Assembly (NCBI GenBank): GCA_019454105.1
Contig: CP075364.1
Coordinates: forward strand, 2,111,362-2,175,361
DNA length: 64,000 nt
Reading direction: 5' to 3'
Source of the DNA: Fimbriimonadaceae bacterium
GTDB lineage: Bacteria; Armatimonadota; Fimbriimonadia; Fimbriimonadales; Fimbriimonadaceae
Shown: positions 7,770 through 16,277 of the stretch, in pieces
How the letters are laid out: every line of letters starts with the position of its first letter
How positions within the stretch are numbered: position 1 is the stretch's first letter
The notes under the pieces: model-generated
Told to the model about the DNA's origin: nothing
The model's input: the letters and a program-made list of their open reading frames with translations, nothing else
Databases searched by the model: none
Position numbers and translations under genes: made by a program

Positions 7770-8659
7770 GCCTGAATGGCCTCGAGCGCCGCCGCGATCA
7801 CAGCCCGGGCGACAGGCACCGGCACAGCGTTCCCGGCCTGACGCCTGGCCTGGGAGTACGACCCGGTGATCCGGAAGCCGTCTGGAAACCCTTGGAGCCG
7901 CAGCATCTCTCGCTCGGTCAGGCGACGCTCGCCATCGACGAGTAGATAATTGTGGGAAGCCCCCGCCCGAAGCGCACAGGCAAACGGGTGCTTGCTGACG
8001 TGGCCCGACTTGTTCTCGTGCCAGATCGTCGGTTCAGAGTCCTTGGTCTGTTGCAGGGATCTCGCGGACCGGATGGTCGGAGACGCCCAGTACCGGGCTG
8101 GAGCCTGGTCCTCGAGCACCTCCTTCAGGGGTCGAGGCTCAATCCCTCCTTCCGGCCAAGCGAAGGCCGCGGGACGGTCGAAGCCGACGATGAAGGTCCG
8201 CTCCCGCTTCTGGGGTAGCCCGAAATCAAGGGCGTTGAGCACTTTCCACGAGACGCAGTAACCGATCCCCTCCAGCGAGTCGAGGATCGTCTGAAGTGTC
8301 CTTCCTTGATCGTGACGAGCCAGCATCTTGACGTTCTCGAGAACGAACGCTCGCGGACGCCTTTGTTCCACGATCCTGGCGATCTCGAAGAAGAGCGTCC
8401 CCCGCGTGTCGGCAAATCCGAGCCTTCCGCCGATGATGCTGAACGGCTGACAAGGGAAGCCAGCCAGAAGCAGGTCGTGCTGAGGAACTTCGTCCGCGTC
8501 CACCTGGGTCACATCGGCCCAAGGCTCGATGCCGTAGTTTGCCGCGTAGACACGGCGGCACTCGGGGTCGATGTCGCAAGCCCAGACGCACCGGAGGCCA
8601 AGACTGGCGGCCGCCTGGTGAAAACCCCCGATCCCGCAGAACAAGTCGACAAAGGTCAC
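7766..8659 (-). CDS. DNA cytosine-5 methyltransferase
   Basis: A 297-residue C5 methyltransferase. Motif I is DLFCGIGG (5-12), motif IV GFPCQPFS with nucleophile Cys70, motif VI LENV, motif VIII QKRERTFIVG and motif X GNAVPVP near the C-terminus. The start is the GTG at 8659, directly before FVDLFCGIGG; the frame stays open far upstream only by chance. No restriction endonuclease or Vsr gene is adjacent, so it is an orphan methyltransferase, possibly regulatory or a phage/RM remnant. The target sequence cannot be told. Confidence 0.92.
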   Translation of the reverse strand: MTFVDLFCGIGGFHQAAASLGLRCVWACDIDPECRRVYAANYGIEPWADVTQVDADEVPQHDLLLAGFPCQPFSIIGGRLGFADTRGTLFFEIARIVEQRRPRAFVLENVKMLARHDQGRTLQTILDSLEGIGYCVSWKVLNALDFGLPQKRERTFIVGFDRPAAFAWPEGGIEPRPLKEVLEDQAPARYWASPTIRSARSLQQTKDSEPTIWHENKSGHVSKHPFACALRAGASHNYLLVDGERRLTEREMLRLQGFPDGFRITGSYSQARRQAGNAVPVPVARAVIAAALEAIQA

Positions 8660-8712
8660 TCGGCAAAGAGTAAGGACGAGCGGGCCGCCCGGCCCGGCCC
8701 GCGTCCCGGCGC

Positions 8713-8718
8713 TAAAAT
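8713..8718 (+). promoter_or_regulatory. -10 element (TAAAAT) for efp
   Basis: TAAAAT lies 19 bases before the efp ATG, implying a leader of roughly a dozen bases. No clear -35 was found. Confidence 0.5.
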
Positions 8719-8737
8719 CCTCTCGGAAACCAGCATC

Positions 8738-9310
8738 ATGGCGATCGACACCAGTGACTTCCGCAACGGCATGGCGTTCTATCTGGACGGCGACGTCGTC
8801 CAGATCCTTGAGTTCCAGCACGTCAAGCCAGGGAAGGGCGGGGCCTTCGTCCGCACCCGGCTCAAAAGGCTCAAGAACGGCTCGGTCGTCGAAAAGACCT
8901 TCCGCAGCGGCGAAAAAGTGGACCCTTGCTATATCGAAAAGGTGCCTTACCAGTTCCTGTTCAAGCAGGGCGACGAGGTCACGCTGATGGACCTTGACAG
9001 CTATGAGCAGATCCAGGTGCCAGAAGACTCGCTCGGGCCCCAAGCCCGGTTCCTCAAGGAGGAGATGGAGGTGCAGGCCGTGACCGCCGACGGACAGATC
9101 CTTGGATATGAGATGCCCAACTTCGTCGAACTCGTCGTCACGGAGACGGAGCCGGGAGTCAAGGGCGACACCGTGAGCGGCAGCGTCACGAAATCCGCGA
9201 CAGTCGAGACAGGGGCCACGGTCCAAGTTCCGTTCCACATCAACGAAGGCGACACCGTCAAGATCGACACGAGGTCCGGGGACTACCTGGAGCGCATCAG
9301 CAAGAAGTAG
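8738..9310 (+). CDS. efp: Translation elongation factor P
   Basis: A 190-residue EF-P that rescues ribosomes stalled at polyproline. It has a KOW-like N domain with the exposed loop KPGKGGA (modifiable Lys33), a central OB domain and a C-terminal OB domain ending YLERISKK. Length is standard. No lysine-, rhamnose- or hydroxyl-modifying enzyme gene is seen nearby. Confidence 0.97.
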   Translation: MAIDTSDFRNGMAFYLDGDVVQILEFQHVKPGKGGAFVRTRLKRLKNGSVVEKTFRSGEKVDPCYIEKVPYQFLFKQGDEVTLMDLDSYEQIQVPEDSLGPQARFLKEEMEVQAVTADGQILGYEMPNFVELVVTETEPGVKGDTVSGSVTKSATVETGATVQVPFHINEGDTVKIDTRSGDYLERISKK

Positions 9311-9315
9311 CGTCT

Positions 9316-9321
9316 TACACT
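9316..9321 (+). promoter_or_regulatory. -10 element (TACACT), leaderless type
   Basis: TACACT ends 7 bases before the ATG at 9329, the spacing expected for transcription starting at the start codon. Confidence 0.5.
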
Positions 9322-9328
9322 CATAGTC

Positions 9329-10414
9329 ATGGCAAGGGAGCAACGGCCCGGCGGCGATCAGGTCTCCGACGCGCTCGGAGAGTTTTTTGACCGCACGGCG
9401 CGGTTCCTCACCTTCGTCGGACTCGTCGCCATGGTCGCCGGGGTGACGATGGTGGTCTTCAACATCACGCGCAGCGCGTCTGCGGTCGGGCCCCTGGAAA
9501 AGGCGGCCCTTGACAACATCCGCGTCTTCGGAGCGGTCGCTTTCTATGGTGCGATCGTAGCCACGATCGGCATGTCGTGGCTCCAGTGGGGCGAGGAGGT
9601 CCTCGGCCCAGTCATCTTGATCGTGGCGGCCGCGTTCTATCTGTCTCCAACCTTCCTGCCTGGAATGTTGGGGGCGGAGGGGAACACCAAGGTCACTCAG
9701 CCGGGTTATGAGGCCCTTCAAGCCATTGGGATCCCGATCGGGATCATCGGGCTCTTGGTGATCGCGATCGACGTCGCGACCCGAGTGCGCCAACGGGCGC
9801 GCGAAGGATCGAAGGCGGATCAGCTCAAGTACGGAAAAGGGGTCAAGGAAGAGCGCGACATCCGCAACGTGCTGCTCGGAAAGTGCTGGCAGCTCCCTTA
9901 TTGCCGCAAGTTCGTGCGCGAACGGTGCCCCATCTATCACGCCCGTCGGAGTTGCTGGAAAGAACGGGTGGGATGCATGTGCGAAGAGTCGGTCATCCGC
10001 AACGCCATGGAGGGCCGGGTGATCCCAAGCGACATCGTCGCCGCCGCTCAGTACATCCCCAAGAACAGCCGCCTGACTCCGCAACAGAAGAAGGAGCGGT
10101 GCAACCAGTGCGTCATTTATAACGAGCACCAGAAGCACAAATACAAGATCGCCTTGCCCGCCGTCCTTGGGAGCGTGATCCTCTTCTACGCCCTCTTCAG
10201 GGAACCTTTGGTTCATGCCCTCGGCGGTCTGATCTCGTCCAGTGAGTCGGTCGTGCGCAAGTCGACCCTTGCCGGTGAGGGAACCGTCACGGGTCTGGGT
10301 CTGGGCGAAGGGGCCACGTTCTTCCACGAAGCCATCCTCGCCGTCCTCGTCCTCGTCGTCGCCGCATACTTGATCAGGCTCATTGAGTTCCTGTTCTTCC
10401 GGCTCAAAATCTGA
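9329..10414 (+). CDS. Polytopic membrane protein with a cytosolic Cys cluster
   Basis: A 361-residue protein with about six membrane segments (near 26-45, 66-83, 90-107, 132-150, 274-290 and 335-352). Between helices four and five lies a hydrophilic part with eight cysteines (186, 192, 200, 209, 216, 218, 258, 261). The order GKCWQLPYC, ERCPIYH, RSCWKE resembles the two-CW motif seen in some bacterial regulators, and CNQC follows. The cluster could bind zinc or an Fe-S centre. Function unknown. It sits between efp and the RtcA-like gene and is separated from the latter by only 2 bases. Confidence 0.7.
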   Translation: MAREQRPGGDQVSDALGEFFDRTARFLTFVGLVAMVAGVTMVVFNITRSASAVGPLEKAALDNIRVFGAVAFYGAIVATIGMSWLQWGEEVLGPVILIVAAAFYLSPTFLPGMLGAEGNTKVTQPGYEALQAIGIPIGIIGLLVIAIDVATRVRQRAREGSKADQLKYGKGVKEERDIRNVLLGKCWQLPYCRKFVRERCPIYHARRSCWKERVGCMCEESVIRNAMEGRVIPSDIVAAAQYIPKNSRLTPQQKKERCNQCVIYNEHQKHKYKIALPAVLGSVILFYALFREPLVHALGGLISSSESVVRKSTLAGEGTVTGLGLGEGATFFHEAILAVLVLVVAAYLIRLIEFLFFRLKI

Positions 10415-10416
10415 CC

Positions 10417-11478
10417 GTGAAGTCGGCAATGACCCCTCTCGTGGTCAACGGCGCCCATGGCGAAGGCGGAGGAGCTCTCTTTCGAACCGCCTTGGCGATG
10501 TCGGCCCTGACCCAGCGCCCCACCAAGTTCCACTCCATCCGCGGGGCGATGCGCAAGCCGGGGCTCAACGCCGAAGACCTCACCTACCTCAGCGCATTGG
10601 CCGTGAGTTGTCACGCCGACGTCAGCGGGGACGAGATTGGCTCCAGCGAGGTCACCTTCTCGCCCCAAAGGCACCCAAGGGCCCTTGACCAGAGGTTCGA
10701 CATTGCGAGCCATGAGCAAGGCTCGGTACCCGGAAGCTCGTTGATCGTCCTTGGATCGCTTTTGCCGGTGCTCGCGCGGGCTGGCAGCTCGAGCCGAGTG
10801 ACCGTCCTTGGCGAGACGTTCAACAACAACACAGTCTCCTACGACCCATTCGAGCGGGCGACGCTGGCGGTGCTGCGCTCGCTCGGGCTCTACGCGTTCC
10901 CCACCTTGGCCATGGCCGGATTCGGCTTCGGTGGGCGCGGAGAAGTCACGCTCGAAATCGAGCCGAGCGCGTTGCAGCCTTTGAGTTGGGACAAGCGCGG
11001 CGGACTTGTCGCTTGCCGGGGTGTGGTCTCCATCGCTGACTTGCCCGGCGAGATCGCAGACAGGGGCATCGACCGACTTCACGAGGTCTGCGCCTCCCAT
11101 GGCCTGAGCGGCGAGTTCGAGGTCGTGCCGGTCCGTTCAAAGTCGCCCGGAGTCTTCGTCACGATATGGGCCGAGTTCGAGAAGGGAGCAGGGTGCGGGT
11201 CTGCCCTCGGACAAAAGGGCGTACGGATGGAACAAGTGGTCGACTCGGCCTTTCGGGGCTTTCTTGAGTGGTACACGAGCGACGCGACGCTGGATGCCTA
11301 CCTTGCTGACCAAGTCCTGCTCACCGCGGCTCTTGCCGAGGGCCGGTCAGAGTTCACGACCCCGCGCGTCACGCGCCGATTGGTCACGATGGCGTGGGTC
11401 ATCAAGCAGTTCATGCCTTGCCACCTGACCATCCACGGTCAAGAGGGCTACCCAGGCCAAATCGTGATCGAGAAGTAG
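10417..11478 (+). CDS. RtcA-like RNA 3'-phosphate cyclase family protein, catalytic His missing
   Basis: A 353-residue member of the RNA 3'-terminal phosphate cyclase/Rcl1 family: GAHGEGGGALFRTALAMS at the N-terminus, SIRGAMRKPGL, TFNNN and YLADQVLL are family motifs. In E. coli RtcA, as I recall it, the adenylylated nucleophile lies in a PSCHLLTN segment; the aligned segment here is RVTRRLVTM, with Arg (about 321) in place of His. If that alignment is right the protein cannot adenylylate itself and may act like Rcl1, an inactive relative used in rRNA processing. The start is GTG 10417 or ATG 10429. No rtcB is nearby. Confidence 0.82.
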   Translation: MKSAMTPLVVNGAHGEGGGALFRTALAMSALTQRPTKFHSIRGAMRKPGLNAEDLTYLSALAVSCHADVSGDEIGSSEVTFSPQRHPRALDQRFDIASHEQGSVPGSSLIVLGSLLPVLARAGSSSRVTVLGETFNNNTVSYDPFERATLAVLRSLGLYAFPTLAMAGFGFGGRGEVTLEIEPSALQPLSWDKRGGLVACRGVVSIADLPGEIADRGIDRLHEVCASHGLSGEFEVVPVRSKSPGVFVTIWAEFEKGAGCGSALGQKGVRMEQVVDSAFRGFLEWYTSDATLDAYLADQVLLTAALAEGRSEFTTPRVTRRLVTMAWVIKQFMPCHLTIHGQEGYPGQIVIEK

Positions 11479-11484
11479 CCGATT

Positions 11485-12990
11485 TCAGGCTTCAGGGCCA
11501 CGGTACTGCACAGCCTCGGCCACGTGCTTCTGGCCGACGACCTGGCTCTCCTCCAGGTCGGCTATCGTTCGGGCTACCTTCAGCATCCTGTCGAACACCC
11601 TGGCCGAGACGTTCAGCCGATGCGCGACCCTGTGCATGAACTCGGTCGCCGCCGCGTCGAGTTCCAGCCCTTCTTTGATCTCTCGCGGCGTCATCTGGGC
11701 GTTGACCTTCGCCCGGCCGAACCGACGGGCTTGAAGATCGCGCGCCCGAGCGACACGGGCTCTGATCTTGCTCGAAGCCTCGCCCGTCGGCTGGCCTGAG
11801 AGCTCTTCCGGGGTCAGCCTCGGGACTTGAAGATGAAGGTCGATTCGATCGAGCAAAGGGCCACTGATCCGTCCGGCATAGCGGTCGCAGGCTGACGCTC
11901 CGACGCACTTGGCCTCCGGATACCCTTTGAACCCGCACGGACAGGGGTTCATCGCCCCGACCAGCACGCAGCCCGCCGGAAAGTCCATCGAGGCCGTGAC
12001 CCTCGAAACGGTCACGACTCCGTCTTCCAGGGGTTGCCTCAAGGCCTCCAGGACGTTCCGATCAAACTCGGGCATCTCGTCGAGGAAAAGGACGCCGTAG
12101 TGGGCCAGGCTGACCTCGCCGGGCCTTGGGGTCTTGCCGCCACCGATCAGGGCCGCATAGGACGTCGTGTGGTGGGGCGAGCGGAACGGGCGCTCCCAAA
12201 CCAAGCCCTCGCGGTTCCCCTTGTTCCCACTGGCGCTGTAGATCCGAGTCACTTGGATGGCTTCGTCCAAGGTCAAAGGCGGGAGGATCGTCGGAAGCCG
12301 GCGCGCCAGCATGGTCTTGCCCGACCCGGGCGGCCCGGACATCAAAACGTTGTGGCCCCCAGCGGCAGCGATCTCAAGCGCCCGGACCGCGTGCCTCTGG
12401 CCCTTGACGTCGGCAAAGTCGACGTCATAGGCGGGGTCGGGCCGGACTTCCGCCGCGTGGGCATACGGAGCCACTCCCAGGGAACCGTTCAACAAATGGA
12501 CGGCGTCAAGAAGGCAATCTAGGCCGTAGACCTCGACCCCTTCGGCCACCGCCGCCTCGGCCGCGTTCGGGCGAGGAACGACTAGCCGCCGGTACCCGGC
12601 CTCCCGCGCCATCAAGGCGATGCTGACCGCCCCGTCGATGGGCCGCAAGGCACCGTCCAGGCCGAGTTCGCCCGCGATCACCGTCCCGTCCAAGGCCCCT
12701 TCCGCCACCTGCCCCCCTGCAGCCAGCACCGCAAGGGCGATCGGTAGGTCGAGCAACGGGCCCTCTTTTCGCACATCCCCCGGGGCCAAGTTGCAGACAA
12801 CACGGGTGAACGGGAACGGCAGGTCGCTGTTCAGGATGGCGGCCTTGACCCGCTCCTGGCTCTCCTGCACCGATTTGTCGGGCAGTCCCACGATGACGAA
12901 CTCCGCTTTCGCACCGGTCAGATCGACCTCGACCACGACAGGAACCGCTTCGATGCCTGTGATGGTTGCGGCGCGTGCCTTGGCGATCAT
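11485..12990 (-). CDS. comM: ComM/YifB-type Mg-chelatase-like AAA+ ATPase
   Basis: A 501-residue protein with an N-terminal Lon-protease-like (ChlI) domain (ITGIEAVPVVVEVDLTGA), a central AAA+ module with Walker A GPPGSGKTMLARR and Walker B VLFLDEMPEF, a CPCG zinc-like motif (NPCPCGFKGYP) and a C-terminal helical domain. ComM is a branch-migration helicase in natural transformation. The length is typical. A hairpin with arms GCCCCT/AGGGGC (12991-13008) lies immediately before the ATG. Confidence 0.93.
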   Translation of the reverse strand: MIAKARAATITGIEAVPVVVEVDLTGAKAEFVIVGLPDKSVQESQERVKAAILNSDLPFPFTRVVCNLAPGDVRKEGPLLDLPIALAVLAAGGQVAEGALDGTVIAGELGLDGALRPIDGAVSIALMAREAGYRRLVVPRPNAAEAAVAEGVEVYGLDCLLDAVHLLNGSLGVAPYAHAAEVRPDPAYDVDFADVKGQRHAVRALEIAAAGGHNVLMSGPPGSGKTMLARRLPTILPPLTLDEAIQVTRIYSASGNKGNREGLVWERPFRSPHHTTSYAALIGGGKTPRPGEVSLAHYGVLFLDEMPEFDRNVLEALRQPLEDGVVTVSRVTASMDFPAGCVLVGAMNPCPCGFKGYPEAKCVGASACDRYAGRISGPLLDRIDLHLQVPRLTPEELSGQPTGEASSKIRARVARARDLQARRFGRAKVNAQMTPREIKEGLELDAAATEFMHRVAHRLNVSARVFDRMLKVARTIADLEESQVVGQKHVAEAVQYRGPEA

Positions 12991-13011
12991 GCCCCTTCTC
13001 GGAGGGGCAGG

Positions 13012-13686
13012 TTACCTCGGTGGCTTCACTTGCAAGAGCTTCCAAACGACATGAAGTTCGACAGGGGTCGGCTCTTCGTCGTCCGGCACCCGGACGTTGA
13101 AGAGCTTGACGTCCACGCTCCTGGGCCATCCGGTCGCCCGGTCCAAAACGATGGTTCCGTTTGCCGCCACAGGCAAAGGAACTTCTGATTCGGAGAACTC
13201 TAGCTTCACGGTCACTGTCGAATCGTCCGATCCTGCCAATGTCCACTCCACGGCAAACCCAGGCAGCCGTTCTTCGTTTTGCGGGGTCTTGGTGCCCCAA
13301 GTGTCACCAACCGCGAGTTCTGTCAGCGGATAGAAGACCCGCAAAGGCCTTGCCGCGCGCTCCATCCAATGGGGGTCGGGAAGCTCGGGATCGACCGATC
13401 TCACAGTGTTGCGGGTTGACCGCTCTTCCCTCAGCACCAACGGAACTGTGTCGCTGGGGGCGGGGATCCGCACCGAGTCATAGACCGCCTCAATCGGCAT
13501 CCTCTCTCGCCGAACCTTGAACCACCCTGGTTCGGTCTCTTCCTCGACCACATAGGTCACCCGCTCACGAAAGACCGTCGTCTCCTGGTGCTCACGGTTC
13601 GTGTATGTCCGTGTGACGTCGTAAACGTGGGTCGTCCCGGACTTCAGCGACAGGCTCAGGACGACTGCGGCAGCGATCAGGGTCAT
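13012..13686 (-). CDS. Secreted hypothetical protein
   Basis: A 224-residue protein with an N-terminal signal-like stretch (MTLIAAAVVLSLSLKSG) and a beta-rich body. No family is recognised. The start overlaps the stop of the upstream divIC-like gene (ATGA), so they form one operon. Confidence 0.6.
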   Translation of the reverse strand: MTLIAAAVVLSLSLKSGTTHVYDVTRTYTNREHQETTVFRERVTYVVEEETEPGWFKVRRERMPIEAVYDSVRIPAPSDTVPLVLREERSTRNTVRSVDPELPDPHWMERAARPLRVFYPLTELAVGDTWGTKTPQNEERLPGFAVEWTLAGSDDSTVTVKLEFSESEVPLPVAANGTIVLDRATGWPRSVDVKLFNVRVPDDEEPTPVELHVVWKLLQVKPPR

Positions 13687-13949
13687 GGTTCAAGGACGAG
13701 CGGCGTCTCGCTGGGTTTCCTATACCCACGCTTTCGGGCCAGGCTCTCGCGTCCGACCGGATCCGATGCCCTTGCCAGTTCGATCTCCGTCTCGACAAGC
13801 TCGGACTCGACGGCTTCGGCTCGTTGTTGCACTTGGCGGCTCTCCGCGGCCCTGGCCTGGAACAGCTCCCACGATCGACGGCTTCCGTAGAGCCCGATCC
13901 CCACGCTAGCCAACAGAGCCAGCAACCACCATCCTCGAATCTTCTTCAT
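13683..13949 (-). CDS. DivIC/FtsB-like septum formation protein
   Basis: An 88-residue bitopic protein: a short basic N-terminus, one membrane helix (GWWLLALLASVGIGLYG), a coiled coil (QVQQRAEAVESELVETEIEL) and a C-terminal ARKRGYRKPSETPLVL element. That plan is typical of FtsB/DivIC proteins that join FtsL and FtsQ/DivIB in the divisome. Sequence identity in this family is low, so the call rests on layout. Confidence 0.65.
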   Translation of the reverse strand: MKKIRGWWLLALLASVGIGLYGSRRSWELFQARAAESRQVQQRAEAVESELVETEIELARASDPVGRESLARKRGYRKPSETPLVLEP

Positions 13950-13986
13950 GTCCCTCCTTGGACGAGGCCATTATGGCGCCCGACGG

Positions 13987-13992
13987 TACCCT
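13987..13992 (+). promoter_or_regulatory. -10-like element (TACCCT) before the MFS gene
   Basis: TACCCT ends 6 bases before the ATG at 13999. It supports that ATG rather than the upstream in-frame ATG at 13948. Confidence 0.35.
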
Positions 13993-13998
13993 CCGCGC

Positions 13999-15240
13999 AT
14001 GGTTCCCGGTCTCAGAGCATTGGAGAGCCCGGCTTTCCGTCGGCTCTGGATCGGTCAGACCGTCAGCCAGTTCGGGGACGCCGTCTACGGCCTGCTCTTC
14101 ATCTTCATGGCAAGCAAGCTGACGGAGAACGACGTCATCGTCGGGCTGGTCGCCGCTTTGACAGCCCTTCCTTACTTCTTCCCTGGGCCTCTGGCCGGAG
14201 TCTTGGCCGACCGACTGGACCGCCGCACTGTCCTCGTCTGGTCCGACTTGGCGAGCATCATCATCCTCGGAGCGTTCCTCCTCCTGCTCGTCTTCACCGG
14301 CGATCCGCCCGTCTGGACGCTTTTGGTGACGCCGTGCCTCCTGTCGACGGCCAATGTCTTCTTCTTCCCGGCCAGGGCCGCGGCCGTGCCGAGACTGGTC
14401 CCCGAGGACAGGCTCTATGACGCGACTGCCCTTGGCAGCGCGACCATGAACCTGATGCAGTTGATCGGTCTGGGCTTGGCGGCAGGGCTACTCGGCCCGC
14501 TCGAGAAAGCGAATCCGACCGTGTTCTTCCCGCTTGCTATTGGGATCAACATGGCCACCTTCGCGGTCTCTGCCCTGTTCCTCCGGTCGCTGCCACCCCT
14601 TCCGCCAGAAGAAAAGCGCGAGAAGCACGACTGGAAGGCTGAGCTAGCGGAGGGTTTCCAAACGGTTTGGAGACACGGAGTCCTCCGTCCAATTCTCTTG
14701 GCCAACATGGCGGCTAGCTTGAGCATCGGCGGCTTCATGGTCGCGTACACGGCCACCAACCGGGCCTGGTTCGACGGGAAGTTTGCGACACTCGCCTGGA
14801 TCGAGGTCGCGTTTGTCGTTTCGATGCTCGTGGGAAGCCTGGCTGTCGCGCAAGCTCGTGTGAGCCGGGTTGGCGCCGCCTACGCAGTCGGAACGTTCAT
14901 CGTCGGCCTGACTGTCATCCTGATGGGCTACTCCCAAATTTATGGCTGGTTCGTGTTTTGGAACATCGTCGCCGGGCTCGCCCTGCCAATCGTGACCGTC
15001 CCTACACCGACCTACATGAATCTGGCCGTGTCGGACTCGGTCCGAGGGCGCGTGAACTCGTTCAGCGCCATGGTCTCGGCAGGCGTCCAGCCGATCGGGG
15101 CCGGAATCGTCGGTGTCGGTCTTGACCGACTAGGCATCACGACGGTGTATGTCGTCATGGGACTCGGCTTGATGGCCGCGGGCCTCGCGCCCCTGGCCTC
15201 GCGACAGTTCCGCGAGGCCAGGATGCCGAGTTCAGCCTAG
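13999..15240 (+). CDS. MFS transporter, DHA3/EntS-like
   Basis: A 413-residue major facilitator protein with about 12 helices. The start at 13999 gives MVPGLRALESPAFRRLWIGQ, the usual N-terminus of MFS_3 exporters, followed by QFGDAVYGLLF and the motif-A-like GVLADRLDRRTVL after helix two. Probably an efflux pump of unknown substrate. The stop overlaps the stop of the convergent WD40 gene by CTAG. Confidence 0.88.
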   Translation: MVPGLRALESPAFRRLWIGQTVSQFGDAVYGLLFIFMASKLTENDVIVGLVAALTALPYFFPGPLAGVLADRLDRRTVLVWSDLASIIILGAFLLLLVFTGDPPVWTLLVTPCLLSTANVFFFPARAAAVPRLVPEDRLYDATALGSATMNLMQLIGLGLAAGLLGPLEKANPTVFFPLAIGINMATFAVSALFLRSLPPLPPEEKREKHDWKAELAEGFQTVWRHGVLRPILLANMAASLSIGGFMVAYTATNRAWFDGKFATLAWIEVAFVVSMLVGSLAVAQARVSRVGAAYAVGTFIVGLTVILMGYSQIYGWFVFWNIVAGLALPIVTVPTPTYMNLAVSDSVRGRVNSFSAMVSAGVQPIGAGIVGVGLDRLGITTVYVVMGLGLMAAGLAPLASRQFREARMPSSA

Positions 15241-16235
15241 CGTCGGCGCCGAACCGTCGTCTTTTTGGCAGGCGCCGACGCCGCCCCAGTTTGCGGCGGG
15301 TTCACGGCGTAGACCTGAAGCGCGTCCGACGCGCTCGTGGCCACCATCGCGCGACCATCGCCGGTAAAGACAACGGGAGAGCCGATAGCCGACATCTCTT
15401 CCAATGTGGCGACTTTGCGCATGGCCGGGAGTTCCCAGACCGCGACAGTCCGGTCGCTGGAAGACGTCGCGGCGAGGCGGCCGTTAGGGGAAAGGGCCGA
15501 GCCGATCACCCAGTCGCTATGGGCCTGAACCGCCGCAACCCGGGCCCTTCCAGGCACGTTCATGAGTGTCAGCTTGCCGTCGCGGCCCGCAGTCACGGCG
15601 CGCGTGCCGTCGGCCGAGGCCGAGATCCCGTTCACTCCCTGGCCCCCGGGAACTCCGATCGTTCCGGCGAGACTCCACTTCTTAGGCTCGTAGACCCGCA
15701 GGCCGTCCCTGAGCGTGCCCGTCAACAGGGCTCCCGAGCTATTAAAGGCAACACCATAAAGGTTGGCGCCACCACCGAGGATCGTGCCGACAGGATGGCC
15801 TCCAGCAGTCGGCCAAACCTTGATCGTGTCGTCGTTGCCAACAGTGGCGATGCGACTCCCGTCCGGCGAGAACGCTATGGCGATAATGGCTCTCTGATGG
15901 CCTCGATCACGGGGAAACTCGCGGACCTTCTTGCCCGTCTTGGCGTCCCAGAGATAGAGTCGCGCCGACTCGTCGCCGCTCGCCACGAGCGTTCCCGCTC
16001 GGTTGAAGGCCACAGACATTACGGGACGCGGGTGGCCCTGCATGGCGGCGACGGTCTTCATCGCCCTGGTGTCAAAGAGCCGGACGGTGTTGTCCTCGGT
16101 CGAAAAAGCCACCATCGGTCCGGAAAAAGCGGCGGCCATGGCAGTCACACGGAACTGATCAAAGGTCTTGACCCGAGTGACGGTCGGGGCGCTCGACGGC
16201 GCGAGGATCACGGTAGCGACGGCTAGACTGATCAT
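15237..16235 (-). CDS. Secreted WD40-repeat protein
   Basis: The ATG at 16235 gives a signal peptide (MISLAVATVILAPSSAP). About six WD40 blades follow (for example GHPRPVMSVAFNRAGTLVAS, then AIAFSPDGSRIATVGNDDTIKVW), and the tail is very basic (KKTTVRRRR). It is probably a periplasmic or surface beta-propeller scaffold; partner unknown. A TTG at 16256 is an alternative start. Confidence 0.8.
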   Translation of the reverse strand: MISLAVATVILAPSSAPTVTRVKTFDQFRVTAMAAAFSGPMVAFSTEDNTVRLFDTRAMKTVAAMQGHPRPVMSVAFNRAGTLVASGDESARLYLWDAKTGKKVREFPRDRGHQRAIIAIAFSPDGSRIATVGNDDTIKVWPTAGGHPVGTILGGGANLYGVAFNSSGALLTGTLRDGLRVYEPKKWSLAGTIGVPGGQGVNGISASADGTRAVTAGRDGKLTLMNVPGRARVAAVQAHSDWVIGSALSPNGRLAATSSSDRTVAVWELPAMRKVATLEEMSAIGSPVVFTGDGRAMVATSASDALQVYAVNPPQTGAASAPAKKTTVRRRR

Positions 16236-16277
16236 CCTGTCTTTAATGACGAACAAGCGACAGGGTGGGAACCACGT

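Noticed and set aside
7766-8659. Restriction-modification system
   Set aside because: Only the methyltransferase is present; neighbours are a GNAT protein and efp, with no nuclease.
8660-10429. Long open minus-strand frame continuous with the methyltransferase (887 codons)
   Set aside because: The methyltransferase motifs begin right after GTG 8659; upstream the frame is antisense to efp and the 9329 gene and has no family features.
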